Below, one piece after another: positions 35,801 through 47,177 of a DNA stretch of 64,000 nt. A program made the position numbers and the translations under genes. Each line of letters begins with the position of its first letter. The stretch's first letter is position 1. Source of the DNA: Reclinomonas americana ATCC 50394 (taxonomy: Eukaryota; Jakobida; Jakobea; Jakobida); assembly GCA_048213135.1 (NCBI GenBank), contig PS015062.1:16651-80650 (forward strand), read 5' to 3'. The notes below the pieces were generated by a model that saw only the letters and a list, made by a program, of their open reading frames with translations, did no database searches and was not told the DNA's origin.

Positions 35801-36016
35801 CCCAACGGAGTGTCACCGCCACCACTGCCACCGGCACCGGCGGCTGCGGCAGGGAACGACGCGTCGGCCAGCGAAGTGGCGCGGCTGCGACAGGAGCTGG
35901 ATGATGCCAGGCGCCTCCTGTCGCAGGCGGAGAAGTCATCGGCTGCTGCGCCACTGGGCGGCGAGGTAGCGGAGGAGAAGGAGGTGGCTGACTCGAAGGG
36001 CGACGACGAGGAGTAG
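32888..36016 (+). CDS. VPS9-domain Rab5-type guanine nucleotide exchange factor
   Basis: The VPS9 domain, which loads GTP onto Rab5/Rab21 at early endosomes, lies in 34400-35180. A helical bundle precedes it (ERVQENVERLLMTKLYQR, matching the ...iEKyIMtRLY start of RABEX-5), then VFNRDADAHEEDAAFDRRIQ, KAPRDKVVCVVNAC, GGISADEFFPSLIYLILES and LLANMRYITTFRHP..., where the conserved Asp-x-x-x-P-x-L-I-Y and the Y/T-R-F-P residues are present. The N-terminal 300 residues are unlike RABEX-5: no A20 or UIM zinc finger is seen. The C-terminus is disordered with a coiled coil (SEVARLRQELDDARRLLS). Supported introns include 33230-33291, 34778-34856 and 35604-35680, all with GTTGCG donors; the junction near 34300-34407 has alternatives. 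Confidence 0.85.
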
Positions 36017-36226
36017 CGGAGCGCGAGAGAGAACTCCCATTGGAGAGTGCCACAGCAGGTGCTGGCGACGACTGAGCTGTCGCGGTCTTGAGAGAGAAGG
36101 CGCCCTGTTGGCACACCACCACACCATCACCATCGAGTGCAATCGCCTCGCAGGTGCTGAATAACACATGGACAGTGACAGCAATGTACTCGTTCCATTC
36201 TTTTCACCAGCATGCACACACAACGC
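36017..36226. other. tail-to-tail intergenic space
   Basis: 210 bp between the VPS9 gene and ABRACL stops. Nothing beyond probable 3' UTRs is seen. Confidence 0.35.
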
Positions 36227-36606
36227 TCACTCCGCAGGCGCCTTCAGCAACAAAACCTCCACATTGTCGTGCACAGGCGACAGCAGCATTTGACCCTGCA
36301 GCAGCACATGGGCATCAGAAGAACAAGCATGCATTCCCCTCCAACAACACACAAACCTCAAACTGCACATGCCCAAGTCGCTTGGCCGCTCGCAACGTGC
36401 CCACTAGTGCCTCAAAACGATTCGCAACGGCCTACAACACACACACGCACGTGAGATAACGCACTCAATCACAGAGACAGACAGTGTTGCGCAACATCAT
36501 CGCGGAAGAGAACGCCAAACGGCACAACGTACTGCCCCTCGCCGCGAGGAGTGCCCAACCGCACAATCTCCTTGAGCAGATCCTGAACCTCGGCCTCCAC
36601 GTCCAT
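36227..36606 (-). CDS. ABRACL: Costars family protein (ABRACL homologue), 84 aa
   Basis: Costars-domain proteins modulate actin dynamics in motile cells. Three exons (36606-36496, 36431-36357, 36295-36227) give 84 aa, the usual length (about 81). Matching blocks in order: MDVEAEVQDLLKEIVRLGTP, VVPFGVLFRDD, then after the intron ANRFEALVGTLRAAKRLG, and LLSPVHDNVEVLLL at the end. The first intron has a GTTGCG donor, and its position is fixed by the FRDD...A..FEALVGTL homology, making it one of the best-supported examples of that donor class here. Divergent from cytochrome b5 reductase over 191 bp. Confidence 0.93.
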
Positions 36607-36797
36607 CTTTAAAACTCACTCAGCAGGACTTTGTGAAGGCGCATGCTCTTCTATATCGCCAATCATGACGTCGTTTCCACCGGAAGAAGTGCGCGGATAG
36701 AGAGGTTAAGCAACTGCATCGTTTGCTGCGTTGCTTTGACCGCTACCAGCTTTGCTCGACGTGCAGGACGACTGCATCTTCGTTTTGTTGTGCCCCA
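36607..36797. promoter_or_regulatory. head-to-head promoter region of ABRACL and cytochrome b5 reductase
   Basis: 191 bp between divergent start codons. AT-richer than the genes (TCTTTAAAACTCACT at 36606-36620, CTTCTATATCGCCAATCATG near 36648-36667, the latter with a CCAAT box on the plus strand). Probably a shared promoter; elements are inferred. Confidence 0.35.
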
Positions 36798-37816
36798 ATG
36801 GAGAATCTGTTGGAGTACGTTGCCGCACACAAGCTGCTTGTGGCGGCCATTGCCTCTGTGGCCGTGGCCGTGGCCGGTGTCATTGGCTGGTTGCTGCGTC
36901 CGCGTGAACCAACTGTCGTCCGTTGCGTGTGCGTGTGCGCCGCCATGCCCATGCACATCCTCCCCCCCCCCTCCTCTCTCTCCGCTCACTTCCCTGTTGT
37001 GTTTGCCAGCGATGCACGAGTCGGAGTGGCGCCGCTTCCGGTTGATCGACAAGGTGGCGATCACGACTGGCACGCAGTTCCCGGTGTCATTGTTCCGCTT
37101 TGCGTTGCCGGAGGGGCAGTCGCTGCAGCTGCCGATTGGTCATCACGTGCGTGTGCGTGCGCTGTTGGAGGTCGATGGTGCGCCAAAGATGGTCTCGCGC
37201 CCGTACACGCCGACGTCGACCAATGATCAGCTGGGCTCGTTTGATCTGGTCATCAAGGTGTACCCGCAGGGCCTGATGACCAAGCACTTTGAGTCGATGC
37301 AGGTCGGCGACACGATTGAGATGATCAAGCCTGTGGGAAGGTGTGCGCGCGGGTGAACACCACAGGCACTTGATAGCCGTGCTCAACATGCGTGCGCACA
37401 GAATGGAGTACCGCAAGAATCAGTACAAGCACATTGGCATGATTGCTGGTGGCACGGGCATTACGCCGATGCTGCAGGTGGCGGCCGAGATCCTGAAGCA
37501 CGCCGACGATCACACGCGCGTCAGTCTGGTGTTTGCCAATCGCACCTTTGCCGATATCATTCTCAAGGAGAAGCTGGACGAGATGGCGGCCAGCTCCAAC
37601 AAGCTCACCGTGCACTACGTGCTCGAGCAGCCTCCAGTGCCCGACTGGAAAGAGGGCGACATTGGGTTTGTCACGCCGGCCATTCTGCGACGCACCATGC
37701 CGCAACCAGGCGACGATTCCAAGGTTCTGCTGTGTGGACCACCGCCCATGCTCGCCGCCATGGATCGCGCGCTGGGCGAGCTCGGTTTCGCTGAGCAGCA
37801 CATTTTCAAGTTTTGA
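36798..37816 (+). CDS. NADH-cytochrome b5 reductase, membrane-anchored
   Basis: Flavoprotein that passes electrons from NADH to cytochrome b5 for fatty-acid desaturation and similar reactions on ER or outer mitochondrial membranes. Three exons (36798-36921, 37010-37340, 37402-37816) give 289 aa. Residues 12-34 form an N-terminal membrane anchor (LLVAAIASVAVAVAGVIGWLL). FAD-binding: RPYTPTS (the RxYTxxS motif). NAD-binding: GMIAGGTGITPMLQV, and LLCGPPPM near the C-terminus. The loop before the NADH domain is short (GRMEYRKNQYKHIGM), as in fungal Cbr1 rather than mammalian CYB5R3. The terminal F-K-F resembles the family's final aromatic. Confidence 0.93.
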
Positions 37817-38227
37817 GCTGCCACGCGCAGCAGAAGAGGAGAGTCGAATAAAGGTGGTGGTGTGTTTTGTGTGCAGATCGAGATGATGAGATCAGATCGA
37901 TCGTCAAGGCCAAGAGCGATCAAGAAGCAAGGTACTCAGTGTTAACTTGCCGGTGCACAAGAAGCTGAGCAGCGAAGTCGATCATGATACTTGCAATGGT
38001 GTCGGTGATTGCCAGTCGCTGATCATGAGGCGTATTATCGCTCTTTGATCCTTCAAAGCAATTTCTTTGCGTATAACCACTGTCCCATGACACGCACACT
38101 TCTTTCTCCCTCCTCGCCTCGCCCTCACTCTTGCCTTCGTGTCAATGAAACCGACAATGCGCGGGAATTCCATTCGGCCAACCGACCAACCGACCAGGGC
38201 GTTATCGTTTCATCACACACACACAAA
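37817..38227. other. intergenic region between cytochrome b5 reductase and DRC1
   Basis: 411 bp, same-strand neighbours. The first part (37860-37930) has several GATC-rich words (GATCGAGATGATGAGATCAG, GATCGATCGTC); 38180-38200 has a short tandem of AACCGACC. It should hold the 3' UTR of the first gene and the promoter of DRC1. No coding signal seen. Confidence 0.4.
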
Positions 38228-38498
38228 ATGTCTGACTTGACCGCTGAGGAAGAGCGCGATCGCCGCATTGAGGCGCGTCAGGAGGGAAGGCGAAGAAAAG
38301 CCGAGGAGAAGTCAAGTTGCGCAAGAGAGAAAAGAGTGCACTGTGTCTCTCACTCACACTCACTCACACTCTCTCACTCACAGAGACTGAGGAGGCTGAG
38401 AAGCAGGCAGGTGCAGTGGCTGATGTGGGCCTCGGTGTGCGACAAATCCGCGAGAGTAAGGCGCACTTGGACAACCTGAAGGTGACGATCAAACACAA

Positions 38499-38532
<34 letters not shown>

Positions 38533-41047
38533 GCAGAGAGAGACAGTGAGTATATGTGTGTGAGAGAGGCTCTCCCGCTCACTCATCCTCTTCCCTTCCT
38601 TCACTCTCCCTCTCTCTCCCTCCCCACTCACTCCCTTTTCTCTCTCAGCGAGTGACCGAGGACCAAGTGACGCGCATCCGCATCGAGACCGACCAGTCGG
38701 AGAATGAGCGGCGCACGCTGGAGGAGCACATGGCGCAAGAGCGACTGAAGAAGCTGCGAGAGGAGTCGTCGACCTCGTCGAAACGCAACGCCACTGTCAG
38801 CATGCGATGGCAGGCGTTGTATGACATTTCGCAGCCGCAGCAGCTGCATAGTGAGCTGGAGCAGCAGCGAGAGGCGTGTGAGTTGATCATTGCCTCGAAG
38901 GATCGCCTGGTCAAGGACTTTCAAGGTGCGCCGTGCATGCTCAATCTCTCACGCGATTGTCGCCTGTCACTCATCGCCAATGTGCATGCAGCGGAACTGA
39001 AGCGCAAGGACGACATGTACACCAAGGCGCTGCGCAAGCAGGCCGACGACATTGACAAGCTGCTGGCGCTCATGCAGAAGCAGACGCAGGATTTGCAGCG
39101 GCAGTACGACTCGGAGTTGGTCGACATTGAGACGTCGTTCAAGGAGGGGCGCAAGAAATTGCTCGACGAGACATCGTCGGAGCTGGAGGTGAGCGATGGA
39201 GCACGAACAGGCGTCGTCCAGCAGTGCAGCTCGTATCTCATGAGTGTGTGCACGTTCAGAGTCTGTGGGAGAAGCGACGGCACTTGGAGAAGACCAAGCT
39301 GGAGGACCGGCAGACGGCCATTGCCACGTACCAGAAAAACTTGGATGAGCTGCGACACAAGCTGGCCGAGGACTACCACTCGTTGCGCATGCAGCTGCAG
39401 CAGACGATTCACGGCCTCGAGCAGGAGCTGGAGGGCATGCGAGCCAAGTACCAACTCAACCTGGAGAAGCTCAAGTACAACTTCCAAGTGCTGAACGAGC
39501 GCGTGGCGGAGAACAACGAGACCATCACCCACTACAAGAAGCGTATCACGCGCTTGCAAGACCTGTTGAGCAAGTTTATGGCCAAGTACGCTTCGTCGGA
39601 CAAGAAGTACAAGAAGGAGAATGCGGAGCTGACGGCGGCGTACAACAAGCTCACGCTGCAGTACAAGGTTCGTACGTTCATTGGCGTTCCTGATGCCATC
39701 GCGACCGTCGTTGTGCTCAACCTCGTTACACACAGGAACTGCAAAAGAAGTTTAGGCATTTCGAGATCGCCGATCAGGCCAAGTACGAGGAGGTGTGGCG
39801 CATGAATGATGACATTGTGCAAGAGTTGCGACGATCGCTGTTGGACGCCGATCGAATCCTGCACGAGCAGCAGCTGGGTGTGGCGTGGACGGAACCGACT
39901 GCTGACGAGCATGGCATGCGGTCGGCATCACCACACACGCTGGCGACCTCTATTCTCACGGGCACTGGCGATGGATCACGGGGTCGACCAGGCGACAGCA
40001 GTGGCGGGCAGGGCGGACAGGAGGATGGGTCGGCGTCGGGAGGAGGTTTGCATGACGGCACTGTTCGATTCACTCACTTTTCTTCGCTGACGGTGTGTCG
40101 TGCAGCTGCCGAGCCCATGTCGGAGCAGGCGGAGATTCTCGGCAAGGTACTGAGCCTGGTCGGCGACGAACTCGGTTTCTTGGTGGACGACCGATTGGCG
40201 GAGTTTGCCGACAATCTGCCGCACGAGGAGGGCAACCTGATCAAAGTGAGTGGGAGGAGGTTGCAGGATGACCGGAAACACAGCGGTGCTGAGGAGTGTG
40301 TACGCCACAGTTGAACAGCATTCTGGAGGCTCTGGGTGCCACCACCCAGGAGGACATTTCAGCCATGGTGCCGTTCTTTGTCGACAAGGATGCGGGGTAT
40401 GTGGACCACGTGTGCTCTCACTATGGAGCGCATTCAGTGTTCTGATAAAGGCCCGCAGTGACTACTCGGGCGAGACATTTATCACACACGAGGTGGTGGT
40501 CAAGGCTGTGCGCGATTTTGTGGAGGAGCAACATCGGAAATTGGCTCGCCAAATCTGTGCGTCCTTCACTGCTCACTCGCCGTTTGCTTTTTCTCTGCGA
40601 TCACTGATGGCGAGTGTCGTACAGCTCGTGCCAATGTCACCATCTCGGCCGAGGAACAGGCTCGCGCACGCGCCAAGATTCAAGAGAAGCAGTACTGGGA
40701 GCGTGCTTCGGTGGTGCTACCCGACGGTCGCCGCCGTCTGTGGAATGTGCGTGGTGGCGGACACGAAGCATGCTTCCATCCACAGTGCGCTCTCTTTGCT
40801 TACCGGGTGTGTGTTGCAGGGACTGGAGAAGGGACTGGGACTCTACAATCAAGTGCTAATTGAGCGCGCCGAGTTGATGGAGCAGACAGATGGGCTGCGC
40901 CAGCAGAACGACGAACTGCGGTTGCTGCTGAACCAGTATTTGAGTGCCAAGATCAACGAGGAGTTGCAGGTGCCGCCCATGGCCACGCTGGGTGCGGCTG
41001 CCGGAAGCGGCAGTGGCAGCGGCAACGGCAATGGTCTCTTCCGATAA
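38228..41047 (+). CDS. DRC1: dynein regulatory complex protein 1
   Basis: DRC1 (CCDC164) is a scaffold of the nexin link in motile cilia. After an N-terminal MSDLTAEEERDRRIEARQ and a long coiled coil, the diagnostic middle reads LEGMRAKYQLNLEKLKYNFQ, VLNERVAENN..., KKRITRLQDLLSKFMAKYAS, ELTAAYNKLTLQYK and, after a 39668 donor, ELQKKFRHFEIADQAKYEEV, WRMNDD and LDADRILHEQQLGVAW, all in human DRC1 order. The C-terminus has a shorter helical DRC1-type tail (LNSILEALGATT, SAMVPFFVDKD). Introns are short; two early ones are swollen by CA/GA/CT microsatellites (38340-38385, 38497-38532). The protein strongly implies a motile flagellum. Confidence 0.93.
38497..38532. repeat. (CA)n(GA)n microsatellite in a DRC1 intron
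   Basis: CA repeats run straight into GA repeats inside the intron that begins after LDNLK at about 38481 and ends before RVTEDQ at about 38648. Confidence 0.85.
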
Positions 41048-41129
41048 GTGAGATCGGCGCCCCAGTGTGCGTGTACGTGTGTGTGTATTGTGCGCAAAAT
41101 GAACAGGTCAAAGTGGTGATGGTACGCGA

Positions 41130-42215
41130 TCACGGTCGCTTGGCTGCCGCCGTGGTGGCGCTGGAGGCCTCTTGCAGTTGGCGCCGGAGTGCTTGGATTT
41201 CACGCTCGAACGTGATTTTCTGCTGCATGAGGCGCTTCTTGTACGTGTCCACCAGTGCTGCAGAGTCGGCGGTGTTGCCAGATGCACTTGCCGTAGTGCC
41301 AGCACCAGTCGTGGCAGCAGCAGCGGAAGCCGCGGCTGCTGTGGAAGTGGCATGCAGGCGTGCCCGATGCAGTTCCTGCTGGTACTGCTCCCGCGCCGCA
41401 TTGAGGGCGTGGTTGAGTCGCGCCACCTCTTCGTCACGCTCCGCGAGCGACGTGCGAAACTGTTCCTCACGCTCGCGAGCTGCAGACGCAAGATGACGAT
41501 GAGCTCACCGCGGCAGTCATGGCTCACGCACGGACATTCCTCACCGCGCAGCGTGGCCATGTCGTTCTCGGTGCCAAGAAAGTGGACTGTATCGTGCGCC
41601 TCCTGCAGCTCCACGTTCATGCTCTCGCGCAGTCGCTCGCTCTCCTCCAGTCGAGCCTGCACCTCCAGCAGCCGATCTGTGCCACAACGTCAACATTTCC
41701 ACTCGTGACAGGCATCGTACACGGCACATGGACTCTACCTTGCAGCTCGCGCTTCTCACTGGCCGCCGCCCCATGCACTCGTTCCAATTCAACCTGCCAC
41801 CTTTGCGTGGTCTCGGCCTCTGTGCGTCGCCACGTGGCCGATTCGTCGCGTAAACGCTCGGCTTCGCGCGCCAGTTGTGCCAGATCGGCGAGCGAGCGTT
41901 GTAGAGCGGTGGACAGTGCGCGTTCCTGTGCCATTTCTGTCGCGCGCGAGACAGGTGAACTTCAATGGTGTGTTCTGCATGCTTGTTGGTGGAAAGACGC
42001 ACCATCTTGCAGTCTGCACACGATTTGCTGCTCTTCTTGCAGTTGTCGCTTGACAGACTTGTGCTCCTGCTTACAGGTCTCCAATTGAAGCTCCAACTGT
42101 GTTCGCTCCTGCTGAACATTTGAGACATTTGTCGTCGGTTTGTGTGTGTGCGATGTACACGCACCTCAATAGCCTGTTGCATCAGTGAGACGACTGTCGT
42201 GCGCATGTGCTCCAT
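41130..42215 (-). CDS. hypothetical coiled-coil protein
   Basis: I do not recognise the family. Minus-strand exons starting at ATG 42215 (MEHMRTTVVSLMQQAIE) lead through several short introns to a stop at 41130. Nearly the whole product is predicted coiled coil: RTQLELQLETCKQEHKSVKR, AQERALSTALQRSLADLAQL, AREAERLRDESATWRRTEAE, RLEESERLRESMNVELQEAH, REQYQQELHRARL, then an Ala/Thr-rich linker and a final helix KKRLMQQKITFEREIQALRR. One intron (41464-41527 region) is fixed by the frame change between NDMATLR and REREEQFRTSLAERDEE. It lies tail to tail with DRC1 (82 bp apart), so a ciliary or cytoskeletal role is conceivable, but nothing in the sequence proves it. Confidence 0.65.
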
Positions 42216-42873
42216 GGCGGGCAGATGAAAGTTAAGCAAGGGGAAGTCGGTCGACTATCGATCCGATCACGATGCTTCAAGTGCGCCGGTTTGTTCGATC
42301 GTGGCTTCGATCACTTTGTCGCGTATCGTCGATGTCTGTGCTCGAGGAGGAGATCTCCTCGTCGCGGTGCATGCGACTTGGTGTGTTGGCTTTCCAGTTT
42401 TTGTCATTGTGTTCGAGTTTGCAGCAATGATTCGGTCATAACAACAGCAGCTTCGTATGTTGGTGACTGAGTTCATTCGTGCTCAATATCAACACAATCG
42501 CCACTCCTGACGACAGCAGCAGCATGTTTTCCTGGTGTTCGCACTTGGAGCACGAGGTGCGGACAAGTCGATCTGCATCGCATACGCATGCGACAGCGAC
42601 TGTTCCCTACGTGCTATGACCCCGACATACACATACTGCATCGCAGAGGCGATGTGCACCATGCCAGCAAAGTGCTTCATCGCGATCGGACGAGCTTCAA
42701 GTCGGTTTTTCCGACGTCGACCCGAGATCGGCGCGAGTTGTTTATCGATAGATTCCCTCCGGGTCGTCACGCGGAGGAGCGAGAGTAAGAGAGGGAGAGA
42801 GGCAGTAGCACCTCTTCTTCGCGTGCGTGAGCGACTTCCGATCGTGATCGTCCCACACACACTTTCGATATCG
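42216..42873. other. long head-to-head intergenic region
   Basis: 658 bp between the divergent coiled-coil gene and thioredoxin reductase, the largest gene-free stretch outside the N gaps. It has repeated ATCGAT / CGATC words (42256-42275, 42293-42312, 42748-42754, 42868-42872), a T-rich segment near 42395-42415 and one short plus-strand reading frame (42588-42788). It probably holds two promoters; no specific element identified. Confidence 0.4.
42588..42788 (+). CDS. possible small protein (66 aa), unconfirmed
   Basis: An intronless ATG-to-stop frame of 66 codons in the region upstream of thioredoxin reductase. It starts MRQRLFPTCYDPDIHILHRR and ends RRELFIDRFPPGRHAEERE. Composition is Arg/His-rich without low complexity, so it could be a real small gene, the tail of a spliced gene, or chance. 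I see no family match and no upstream exon. Confidence 0.25.
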   Translation: MRQRLFPTCYDPDIHILHRRGDVHHASKVLHRDRTSFKSVFPTSTRDRRELFIDRFPPGRHAEERE

Positions 42874-45279
<2,406 letters not shown>

Positions 45280-45503
45280 ATAGATGCCGTAGTGAAAACA
45301 CGCACCACGAGATCGCACACGGGTTAACCAATGATACGAAATCGTGTTTCACTCTATGCGAGCACAAGAAAGACACACACACCTAACCCACACACAACAC
45401 ACACACACACACACACGTAAATGCACAACACACACAGATGTATTCGTCGACATGCAAGCCGCGTTTTGATTCTCGCCGTTACCAGCAGGTGCCTAGGAGC
45501 AAA
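45280..45503. repeat. tail-to-tail space with (CA)n microsatellite
   Basis: 224 bp between thioredoxin reductase and coactosin. 45374-45440 is mostly CA repeats (ACACACACACACACACACACG at its core). The rest should be 3' UTRs. Confidence 0.7.
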
Positions 45504-47009
45504 TTACCACTCCTCCTCACTGTCAGAGTCGCTGCGAGCACGCGCCTGCGTTGGCGGCGGCGGCGGCAACAGGGGCTGAGCGGGCGCAGCGACCGGCTCT
45601 GCCGCGGGCTCGGCGTGCGCAGCTGGTGCGGGCTCCGGCTCGGCGTGGTGCACCACAGGCTCCGGCTCGGCGTGGACTGGCTCTGGCTCCGCATGCACTG
45701 GCTCTGGCTCGGCGTGGACTGGCTCTGGCTCAGCATGCACTGGCTCTGGCTCCACGTGCACTGGGGCTGGCGGTGGCGGGGCAACGACTGGGGCTGGGGC
45801 TGGGGCTGGGGCCGGTGCAGGCGCTGGAGCTGGGGCTGGGGCGGGAGCAGGTGCTGGGGCCGGAGCAGCGAGCGGCTTGGGGGCCGGCTGTGTGAGCTGC
45901 ATGAGTGACAACAAGCGAGCCACAGCCACCACCACCACCAACAACAACAGTACGACAGACGCAACAGCAGCAGCAGGCGGAGCCGCGGCGGCAGCCGACG
46001 CGCTTGGGCCAGCGCGCGAGCCCGACGCACCAGAACCCGGAGTGATGTAGCTCACGTTGCCGTAGTTGGCACCCATCGACTTGACCACCTTGTCCATGAT
46101 GGCAGCCTCGTCAAAGTCGCCCGGCTCAGCAGCCTGCCACTCGACATTGATGCCCTGTGCACATACACATACCATGAGACCCCGACATGGAATACCGACA
46201 ACCAGCATGTATGCATGCAATCACCTGGAACAGGTTGGGCAAGTCGTTGTTGTAGCCCATGGCCGCACCACGCTTGAGCGGAGACACGCGCTCGCCCACC
46301 CACTTGACCAGCACAAACTTGGCGCGCTTCGACAGCTCATCGCCCGTCGCAATGCGAATCGTCGCAAATTGCACCTGCGCAATGCACAAATATGGTAAAA
46401 ATGTCGGGAATTCACCAACCAAGAGAGATTGCGGCAAAAGGCGTACCTTGGTCACATCCATCTTGGCCTTCACGTGCGACAGCACAGCGTCGGCGCCGAC
46501 AGCGCCCTTGTCTTGCACAATGAGGCGCTCCTTGTCAGCGGGAGAGATCTGCCATGCACACACACACACGCGCACACACGTTTAGCATGAGCGTGCGCGC
46601 ATGGAGCACAAGAGACACAGAGACGCAGAGAGAGAAGAGAGAGCGTGCGCGCGTCAGTTGGTCTGAACTGCACGACGGAACATTTCACAACCCACACACT
46701 AACTCTTACACGCACACACACGCGCGCACAGAGCACACACACACATGCAAGAGTCACAGCGCATGCACACACACAAAGGGCAAGCAAGTCGGGTGCGGGG
46801 GGAGGGAAGAGGAGGAAGAAGGGTGAAGTTTCATGGTGCCATGACCACACAAACCTCGTACAACACATCTGCGCCGCGCGAGGAGACGTGAGTGTATGAG
46901 AAAAGAGCGCGCACACACAGAGAGAGGGAAAAACGCAACAGTTGAGCGTGCCCTCGCGCAGCTGCTCGTACGCAGACGACTCGTTGCCAGACAAGAACTG
47001 AAGCGGCAT
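45504..47009 (-). CDS. coactosin-like ADF-H domain protein with repetitive Pro-Ala/Glu-Pro tail
   Basis: The ADF-homology domain binds F-actin. From ATG 47009: exon MPLQFLSGNESSAYEQLREG, a 14-nt micro-exon (near 46858-46871, adding YVLYE), ISPADKERLIVQDKG..., FATIRIATGDELSKRAKFVL, VKWVGERVSPLKRG and DFDEAAIMDKVVKSMGANYG. FATGDE.SKR.KF.L..W.GE.VS is the coactosin signature. After the domain (about 140 aa) comes an unusual tail: Ser/Ala-rich, then tandem PA dipeptides (45780-45880), then four or five near-identical EPVHAEP units (45650-45760), ending DSDSEEEW. A hydrophobic stretch between (45900-45968) would look like a membrane helix, but it is bounded by a GTTGCGT donor and a CATGCAG acceptor and is 69 nt, so I treat it as an intron. 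Confidence 0.85.
45645..45880 (-). repeat. tandem EPVHAEP and PA coding repeats in the coactosin tail
   Basis: On the minus strand the codons for PAPAPAPA... (GCTGGGGCT-type hexamers, 45780-45880) are followed by repeated 24-nt units encoding HAEPEPVHAEPEP. Unit-to-unit identity at DNA level is high, implying recent expansion. Confidence 0.85.
46553..46760. repeat. CA/GA-rich simple repeats in a coactosin intron
   Basis: The long intron between the 14-nt micro-exon and the ISPADKE exon contains several (CA)n runs (46555-46580, 46715-46745) and a GAGA stretch (46625-46645). Confidence 0.7.
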
Positions 47010-47177
47010 GTTTGCTGTTGTGTGTGTGCGTGTGCGGTGATCTGCATGCACGTAAGCACACAAGCAGAGAGAGAACACAGTGTGAGCGCTGTGCTCACCC
47101 GAAGCGGTGCCGTATAGTGAGAGAGTGGATTTTGGACGTTCATCGAGTCAATCAACGTCGGAAGAAGCCTCTTATTA
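47010..47177. promoter_or_regulatory. head-to-head promoter region of coactosin and NOB1
   Basis: 168 bp between divergent starts. Contains a GT-rich tract (TTGTGTGTGTGCGTGTGCGG near 47019-47038) and CTCTTATTAATG just before the NOB1 start. No element recognised with confidence. Confidence 0.35.

Noticed and set aside
45900-45968. A transmembrane helix in the coactosin protein
   Set aside because: The hydrophobic stretch coincides exactly with a GTTGCGT...CATGCAG segment of ordinary intron length, so intron is the simpler reading.
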